Shown here piece by piece: positions 57,028 through 64,000 of a stretch of DNA of 64,000 bases. The translations under genes and the position numbers were made by a program. The notes below the pieces were generated by a model. The model was not told the DNA's origin and did no database searches. It was given only the letters and a program-made list of their open reading frames with translations. Position 1 is the first letter of the stretch; every line of letters begins with the position of its first letter. Origin of the DNA: Macrotrachela quadricornifera (lineage: Eukaryota; Rotifera; Eurotatoria; Philodinida; Philodinidae); the NCBI GenBank assembly GCA_022393335.1, contig JAJEKB010021049.1:357154-421153 (forward strand), given 5' to 3'.

Positions 57028-58370
57028 AAGTGTTTAGGGGTAGAAATTTGCACCCATACCCTCCCTCTCATAGTGGACAGCCAGACGACAAAATCGATTT
57101 TCGAGATTTGAACTCATATCGTAGCTAGCATTGAAGTTGCTGTGATCTTCCAGTTGACTGCATTCCACATAATAATTGTAAGCAAGTATCTGTTGAGTTG
57201 CAAGCGTCACAAGGTACGCAAAATAGGTAAATATCACTAATAGGATCCTATAAGTAAAATGTATATTTAAAAATTGAGAATCTAGTTATATTCGTCAGTT
57301 CTAATATAGTTATGCAGTGTTATATGTTTACGATATATTACAGGCCGTTCGGACGTCTTGCAGTTCTTTGGGCTATAATAAGATTAAAAGCTCATCATCA
57401 GTATAGTGAAAAATAGTTATTGCTCCACGATGCAGTTTGTTTGCCAGATTTTGCTGGAGCTTTAATTCAAGTTTTGATTTGTTATTTAAGAGAGCTAGTC
57501 ATCAAATATTTTCAGTGAATACTCAAAGATGCTCCCTTAAACTCTTGTTGAGATATATGATCGTTTCGGCATCTTCTGACACAACACCATGGTCCCCCAT
57601 CAGGTTCACCTGAAAAGGCATCTTTCGAATTTCGACTTGAAACTTTGCACAGAGAGAGATCTCAATGAGATCAGTTAATTCTGAAAGTTAGAAATTTCTT
57701 GGTTGCTCCTATTCTTAAATATGAACACTTAACATTTTGTGACATAAGCGCTGTGAAAAAGACTATATTTCTCATACCTGCATCTAGGGATAGAAGCAAC
57801 CCCAAAACCTGATACTTTCAGAATAAACTACTCTTGTTGAGAAATTTCTCTATGCGAAGTTTCAAGTCGAAAATTGATTTTTTCGGTGAACCTGGGGGGG
57901 ACCACGGCTTTTTGTTAAAGATTACCAAAATAAATAAATATCTCAATAGAAATAAGCTAGGAGCACGAATTCTTCTCAAGATATTTACATCTCACAAGAA
58001 CCTATATAGTGCATATAGTGTTGACTCAAAAGCGATTTAGCATCTCTGAATTGCTTCTGACCCCCTTGTTTTGTCCACTGTACTCCTCCTCCGCTCCCCC
58101 ACAGATCATCACCAACAGACTTGATGACTTTTGTCACAGATCATGACTGGCAGGGAAGATTAGCGTCACAGGCTGTAAGCGATAAAATCACAGACAGCGA
58201 CCAACACTGTAGTAACTCGTACTATTCCAGTAAAGACTGTAATCTTTAAAGGACTAAAGACCATCATAAAACACTTATTTGGACAAACTCTGGATATCTG
58301 GTATACAATGTGCACAGCTTCATCGTGTTTCACATTTTTAATCCCGCAGGGATTGCGCTAAGAGCTTTCT
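57028..58370 (-). mobile_element. Dispersed element family F2, copy 3, interrupted
   Basis: On the plus strand it begins GGTAGAAATTTGCACCCATA and ends CGTGTTTCACATTTTTAATC then CCGCAGGGATTGCGCTAA, the two F2 ends in reverse order. CACAGA/CTGTAA tandem words appear at 58120-58240, as in copy 2. It is about 900 bp longer than the other copies; a palindrome at 57490-58005 accounts for part of that. Confidence 0.55.
57490..58005. repeat. Palindrome nested inside an F2 element
   Basis: CCATGGTCCCCCATCAGGTT then CACC is matched by GGTGAACCTGGGGGGGACCA, and TTTCGACTTGAAACTTTGC by GCGAAGTTTCAAGTCGAAA. The match extends outward through TTGAGATAT / ATATCTCAA, centre near 57745. Confidence 0.75.
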
Positions 58371-58750
58371 TCAATAAAGCGCATTATGTGGTAAAAAATG
58401 AAATCCAAAAACATTGTTCTTTTTGTTTGCAGGAAGTATATTTTGTTTTCCTAATACAACGTATCAAGTGGTGGGAAAATGAAATGTAAAGGCAATCCAT
58501 TTACATGTCTTATGCGCCAATCATTAGTTTTGCGACATGAACAAAAATAAGATTTCAAGAATGTTAACCTATACAAATCTCTTATTTGTCAGAATGGAGA
58601 GTTGAAAGTTTAGGAAAATATTCGCTACGTTACAAGGAGTAAGATCGCAAAGTTTGAGCATTTTCGAGTTTACCATAAGAAAGAACGAACAATTTTTTCT
58701 GAGAGGTACCAAGACTTTCGGATTGCTCTTTATCTATATAATAGATCCTG

Positions 58751-60152
58751 AGAATCTAAGGGGCAGTCAGCGAAATATTTGTAACTCAGTTTCGTACGAC
58801 CTCATGGCGACCTGTACTATGCGTACGATCTCGCGATCTGACAATCCGTTTTATCTCCTTTCTATATTTCCATACATTTATCGTAACGTTAAAATTTTTA
58901 ACGAAAATTGACTTTGTTTTTAAGAGAGGAACCTTAATTTCACGATCCTACTAGCGAATTTTATATTTTCATGACTCAATGAAATTTTATCTTCTCAGTT
59001 CTACATATATTCTCTGGATTGTATTCGTATCGTAAGTATCATCACTGTATCCCCGACAAACGGAATCCGCTTTTCCCTCCTTGGAAAAACTACATTGAAT
59101 GATGTCCATTCCATTTGGACAACTTATTGATTCGGTATTTATTTTTTCGCCATAATCTTATGGTCTATGTAGGCCAATCGATATTTTTGCATTTTTAGCA
59201 AGTCTAAGGAGACCCTCTCCTCACAAATGATTTTCCACTTAAAACAGCCTTTTTGAGCTGAAATTTTTAAGGTCGAGCGGACCTGATGAGAATCTCTTCT
59301 GGTAAAAGTTTCAATATCTCGAGTTCTACTCAACCAATCCTTATGATTTTTTTACCATATATTCTACTAAGATGTCCTCACTATCATACAAAAAATCACA
59401 AGGTTATCTCGAATAAGTCCTGATATATTGGCTGGACAAAGTTCAAAAGTTCGATTTCGGCTGCTATCTTTTTGACAAAAGGTCGTATACCCAGATCGTT
59501 ACTTGTCATTTGAATTTTAACAGTTCATGATAGTTATAGTATATAGTCTACACTTCTCAGATATAAAACCCATTGGTTCTTTTGACGTAGTTTTTTTTAC
59601 AGTTTTATCGAAAATACCATATGTACAGACATTTCTCAATTTTCTGTCACACGAGATTAAAATTCATTTTGCTACGCAATGGCCCGTCTGAAATTGATCA
59701 GTTTTGTGTCAAATGAAAGATAGTTGGTGCTATATGAAACCACTAAAGACGCTGAGAGAGTTGTCATACTTCTTGTTGAGAAAAAATATAAAATGAAATT
59801 TGGAAATTCAGTTGTCACACAAATTATCACGCGAGATTTTTCAATTTGTTTGGATCATTAATTTCTTATACTATGGTAGATTGAGACGAAACTTTGACCA
59901 TTTTATGTACTCATTGTGGCCAACAATTGGTTAAAATATCAGGACAAGGAAGTTTGTCTTTCGTACAAAAGATGAAAAATAGTGCAAGAATGTTACGCGA
60001 GATTTTATTTAGGAAAAATGTCACACGAGATTAGTATGGATATAACTACCTTACAACTAAAGCCAAAGTAGATACATAATATATCACTTCACTTGTATAT
60101 TTAAAGAGCTATCCACAGTCATATCAATGAATCCGAGCTTGTGTGTCACAGG
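58751..60152. other. Non-coding stretch
   Basis: No supported gene. The phrase CACACGAGATTAAAAT or close variants (CACGCGAGATTTTT, TACGCGAGATTTTA, CACACGAGATTAGTA) occurs four times between 59650 and 60040, a sparse dispersed motif. Confidence 0.4.
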
Positions 60153-61627
60153 TAGGGCTCGACGGTTCCAAAAAAATGGAACCGAGAACCGAACCGGGAC
60201 CGATTTTTTCTATACGATTATTAATACCATCCTTTTTTATTGATATATATTCTAAAGGGCAATAGTAATGAAACTTTTCATTTGTTGTCAAAATAGAGGG
60301 TCTCTAGAAATTAGGTGATCAGTTTCTGGCCGCTTTTGTATCCTTTCTCTTACAGCCTTAGTTTTATACAAAAAATGGGAGTAAAACAGCTGAAGCATGA
60401 TTTTTCTGGTTCTCTTTCGAGTAAAAAGAAAAAAAACTGATCCATCATTATCTTCAAATTCAATTCAAAGTCAGAAGCAATTGATGGCAACAGCTTCAGC
60501 AAAAAAGTTCAAACTAGTTGAAGGCTACCCACCCCTCAAAAATCAATCTCAGGATTAAGTAGGCTGAAACCGTCTGATATTGGGAGCATATGTTGGGGTT
60601 GTAGTGGGGTGGCTACGGTAAAATTTTTAACTTTATTCCTTGGAGTCCGAGGGAACTATGCACCAAACAAGGATTAAAAAATAGCTCACTTCATCTCCAA
60701 AAAATTTCTGTCAGCCTTCATTCTATATATATATATATATATATTGTTTGAAAGCTTGTCTCTGGGGCTAACACTCTCGCGGCTCTATTTTTAAAGCACT
60801 TACTTTTTAAGCGAAAAAAGGGGATGACAAGTTCAATGATTCAAAAAAACCCTCAAAAAATAGTGCTGTTTCTATAGAGATGTGCTCTTATATAATAATA
60901 AAAAAGTTTATTTTAAAAACCGGCCAGGAGGGGAGGGGGCTAGCCTTCAGGACAAGCTTTCAAACAAAAAAAAAGAGTTGACTTTCTACTATACTGTGAT
61001 AGAGTAATGTTGGAGATGCTGAAAGACATCTTACATAAAAAGAGATGTGTAGTAAACTTTTTATATCTCTAGTCAAAGTACAGTTACTCAAGCTGAAATT
61101 GTCAGTGGCGCAAGGATGATCTATCCTCAATATATCCAGAAATTTCCAGCTCTATATAATGTATTAGGACGCAGATAACGTTTTCACAAGATGACGAATT
61201 TAAAACCAGTGAGCAACTTTTTTTAAGGAAAGGGGTAGTATGAACAAGACAGCATGTGTATATGTGATGATGATATTCAAGGAGATCAAGAAAACGATGT
61301 TATCGATTCCTTTTAGCAGATGGTTGTAATTAAACAATTATGCCTTGTACATATAGTATTGTTATAAGTTTCCTTACTGTTTTACTTTCACTTACACTTT
61401 TGAACAGAGTCTTTTTCCAATAAATATTCATTTCATTTAAACTGAACAACCAGAACTTCACAAATTGAATTTAAATTTTTTTTGCATTTTTCTGGTGATT
61501 TAATGGCTCCAGTTCCATGAAATGTCTTAGGAAAAAATGGGAACTGGTGTTTTTTCTTTTCTTATTAACCAGAACGGGCTTTTTTCAATTCTAGAAACCG
61601 GAACCGAACCGAAACCGCCGATCCTTA
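60153..61627. mobile_element. hAT-like DNA transposon remnant, 1475 bp, with 8-bp target duplication
   Basis: The left end TAGGGCTCGACGG and right end CCGCCGATCCTTA are imperfect terminal inverted repeats (10 of 13). They are flanked by GTCACAGG (60145-60152) and GTCACCGG (61628-61635), an 8-bp target duplication with one mismatch. Both subterminal regions carry several GAACCG words, a known feature of many hAT elements. The interior is decayed; a frame near 60380-60560 (Ser/Lys-rich) may be a transposase N-terminal relic. A (TA)n run lies at about 60725-60745. Confidence 0.82.
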
Positions 61628-61635
61628 GTCACCGG

Positions 61636-62214
61636 TTAATAAATTCACAGAAAAAGCCACTAAATATATACATTCTCTATTTATCGTTGTATGGGTGTAA
61701 TAACTACATATAACTTAGGGCAAATTATGCTGTTTTGCTTGCCATTTCTCTAGACTAAACATGGTTTCTCATTCCATAGAAAAAGCTCAACATTAAAGTC
61801 TAAAATACTGTAGAAAAGTCTGACTACAGCGTGTATTATCAATATCATTAGGCGTTGAATTTAAACAACATTTTTTTAAAAACTCTGATATCTCAGCCAA
61901 TTTGATAGTGCTAGTCGGGAAAATTGACCCATATTTTCTTCTCATATAGTACTATAGAATGCGCTAATCACAGTGTTCACAATCGAAAAATTTTTTTCGT
62001 CCATTTTTTCCACAGAACGGTACAATAGTTTTGAAATTCATTCATATATTGTTTGAATGCTGTTCCGAAAACCATGATTTATGCAATTAAAACTTCGGGT
62101 ATAGGTATCGATTAGATGCGTTTTTATAAACCGCGACAGATCACTTCGTAATTGTAGTATTAGATGTTGCGGATTAGGGGATTTTATACCACCGCAAATT
62201 CGATAGCACTTGCA
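61636..62214. other. Short non-coding stretch
   Basis: No gene or clear repeat recognised. Confidence 0.4.
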
Positions 62215-63100
62215 TATCTTGGGCCGCGGTAAGAAATATCGCAGTACAGTCACTGGTAAGCACGGTGTCTTAAGTAACATGACATATGTAACGATGAAGA
62301 GGATATGGTGTTTCAGTTTTTCAAAAATACTCCTAGCAATCCCACGAAAAAGAGTTCTGAGAAATCGCGTTTTTTCTCAGAAGTAGCGCGATTTTCGGTG
62401 AGCGCGATGCGATCATAGACAACTGCGGTTTTGAAATACCGCGGTGTACTTTTTGCGTAACAGCGGCGTACAATATCTCGGCTCTTAGCGGTTTTTAATA
62501 CCGCGGCTTCGCAGACATCAGGATTTTGGACCATTTTCAACAGATAGGTAAATGGGTACTTAGCTAGATAGTTAGACAATTACTCAGATAGATAGATACA
62601 TACATACACAGGTAGTTAGTTAAATAGGTAGACATTTAATTAGATCGACAAATAGACAGTTAGTTAGATAGATAGATAGATCGATAAATGGTTAGTTGGA
62701 TGGATAGGCAGATAGACAGATGAATAGATAGTAAGCAGTTAGATAGATAGGTACTTCGGTAGATAGGTAGATAGCTAGATTAATAAATTTATAATTTAAG
62801 ATATAGATAGATGATTTGTTAAGCAAAAAGATAGTTAGGTGGATAGGTAGAGGAGCAGGAAGTTAAGTACATAGATATATATAGATCAATGAAAATAAGC
62901 ATTGATTTCTAAAAACGCTGGAACTAGACCATTTATGAGATTTCTCAAAACCACTGAATACTGCGCCAAAAGAAAACCGCGGCTTTTAGCGGTTTTAAAA
63001 TACTGCATAAACGGTCTGATTCCCGCTAACATAAAAAAACCGCTTGAAACCACGGTTTCATTTACTGCTAACCACCGCCGTTTTCTGATGAAATCTTTCC
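62215..63100. repeat. Possible element rich in ACCGCGGT words around a microsatellite
   Basis: CCGCGG-type palindromic words (ATACCGCGGT, AATACCGCGGCTT, AAACCGCGGCTTTTAGCGG) occur at 62220-62520 and again at 62960-63070, on both sides of the GATA microsatellite. The layout suggests one element split by, or containing, the microsatellite. Boundaries are uncertain. Confidence 0.4.
62575..62885 (+). repeat. GATA/TAGA microsatellite, about 300 bp, degenerate
   Basis: Long succession of AGATAGATAGAT with TTAG, GGTAGA and ACATACATAC variants. A simple tetranucleotide repeat with substitutions. Confidence 0.9.
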
Positions 63101-64000
63101 CGTGAGTATAAAAATGTTTTTTGGCTTTTTAAATTTAGCTAATCTTTTCATTCATTATCATGGTTCACACGAGTTCAGACTTAATGACCTTTTTCAATTG
63201 TAGAATATATAATTGATTTTGAATAATAGAATTCATATTTATGAAATATTAATGATCATTTAAATTCACTTGTATTCGATTGATATGAATGTAATGCTTA
63301 ATTTTTCTATGAACAAATTACTATGAATAAAAACAAATGAAGATCCTACAATAACATGTGACTAATTAACCCCCTAGACAATTAATGATTGAATGACTTG
63401 ATGTAGAAATACTGGTTTCAGTTTTTTAGATCAACTTGAATTGTTTAATAACCAAGGAGAAGAAAGAATTATTTGATAATCAACAATCGAAGAACTTTGA
63501 TTGAAAAACTGTAATACATTACATCATTTCTCTCAGATTTTGACTCTCAAACTACAATATTTGATGGTACGACTAAAACTAGAATAAACTCTAGTTAAAT
63601 TATAAAAATGGGCTTTCTAAAACAATTTTATAGTCATATGGAAATAGTTGACATGAATAATTCTTTTATTATCATATTCCTATATCTCAATAGTGTATAA
63701 CTTAAAAATTGAATATCTTCGACAGATACACTATGAGTAGCTAATATTGTAAATTCATCATTTTCTTGATGGATGTGATCATTTGATCCAAGCATGATTA
63801 ATTTTTTTCACAAACAGCGCAATGCTTTCTATTGTAAGAAGGATAAATCAATTTCTATGCTAGAGATCATTAGCGATTATCAAAAATTATTTTAATGCCT
63901 TAGCAATGTAGATAATGACTGAAAGTAATTAAAAATGATAGAAAATGACTTCGAAACTATTTGTCCGAATAAAAAAATTATTAAAAAAAATCAATAAAAA
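63101..64000. other. AT-rich stretch at the window end
   Basis: No gene or repeat recognised. The final bases are A-rich and any feature here may continue outside the window. Confidence 0.4.

Larger units (their letters stand above)
56380..58750. mobile_element. Composite inverted-repeat element with about 310-bp arms
   Basis: 56380-56715 returns in reverse complement at 58412-58750 with more than 90 percent identity by eye. Landmarks: GGAGAGTTGAAAGTTTAGG against CCTAAACTTTCAACTCTCC, and CCACCACTTGATACGTTGTA against TACAACGTATCAAGTGGTGG. No transposase is visible between the arms. The interior is made of other elements: a palindrome (56736-57005), an F2-type element (57028-58370) and another palindrome (57490-58005). 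Confidence 0.8.

Noticed and set aside
62575..62885. Possible CRISPR or regulatory array
   Set aside because: It is a simple GATA-type microsatellite without spacers.

Overview
The window looks like AT-rich nuclear DNA from a metazoan, most probably a bdelloid rotifer (Adineta/Rotaria type). Evidence seen directly: split genes with GT..AG introns of about 43-63 nt, a rhodopsin-like GPCR, several Golgi-type single-anchor (type II) glycosyltransferases, no operon-like packing, and a decayed LINE. The LINE's reverse transcriptase resembles non-LTR elements I associate with bdelloid genomes. The species assignment is inference.

Layout. 1-6700 is mostly non-coding, with one probable 3' terminal exon (2077-2254), an ORF remnant (2640-2990) and a ~65-bp tandem repeat (3356-3682). 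6962-7816 is an intact single-exon gene for a membrane-anchored protein. 13634-14665 is a GPCR. About 17000-19490 is a dead LINE. 20112-21340 (minus) is a complete three-exon GT25-like glycosyltransferase. 21400-28500 is repeat-rich. 28510-28851 and 32202-33246 (plus) look like the two ends of a second GT25-like gene separated by 3.3 kb. 35145-36215 (minus) is a two-exon GT2/GT69-like glycosyltransferase. 42808-44262 (minus) is an exostosin-like type II membrane protein. 51979-53007 (plus) is an intronless paralogue of the 35145 gene. From 53.7 kb to the end I recognise only transposon-like and simple repeats.

Biology. The recognisable genes are dominated by secretory-pathway glycan enzymes: two GT25-like, two GT2/GT69-like and one exostosin-like protein, each with a basic cytosolic tail and one membrane anchor where the N-terminus is known. 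They are far apart and on both strands, so this is a loose cluster of paralogues, not an operon.

The most striking non-genic feature is the number of long, nearly complete palindromes (roughly 270-970 bp, arms meeting almost at the centre) from several unrelated sequence families, some nested inside other inverted-repeat elements. Other elements seen are a 1475-bp hAT-like element with an 8-bp target duplication, a 182-bp hAT-type MITE nested in another element, a dispersed element family with conserved ends at four places, and a dispersed degenerate minisatellite at four or more places. A 400-N assembly gap sits exactly between two copies of a 98-bp purine-rich repeat. No tRNA, rRNA or CRISPR could be supported.
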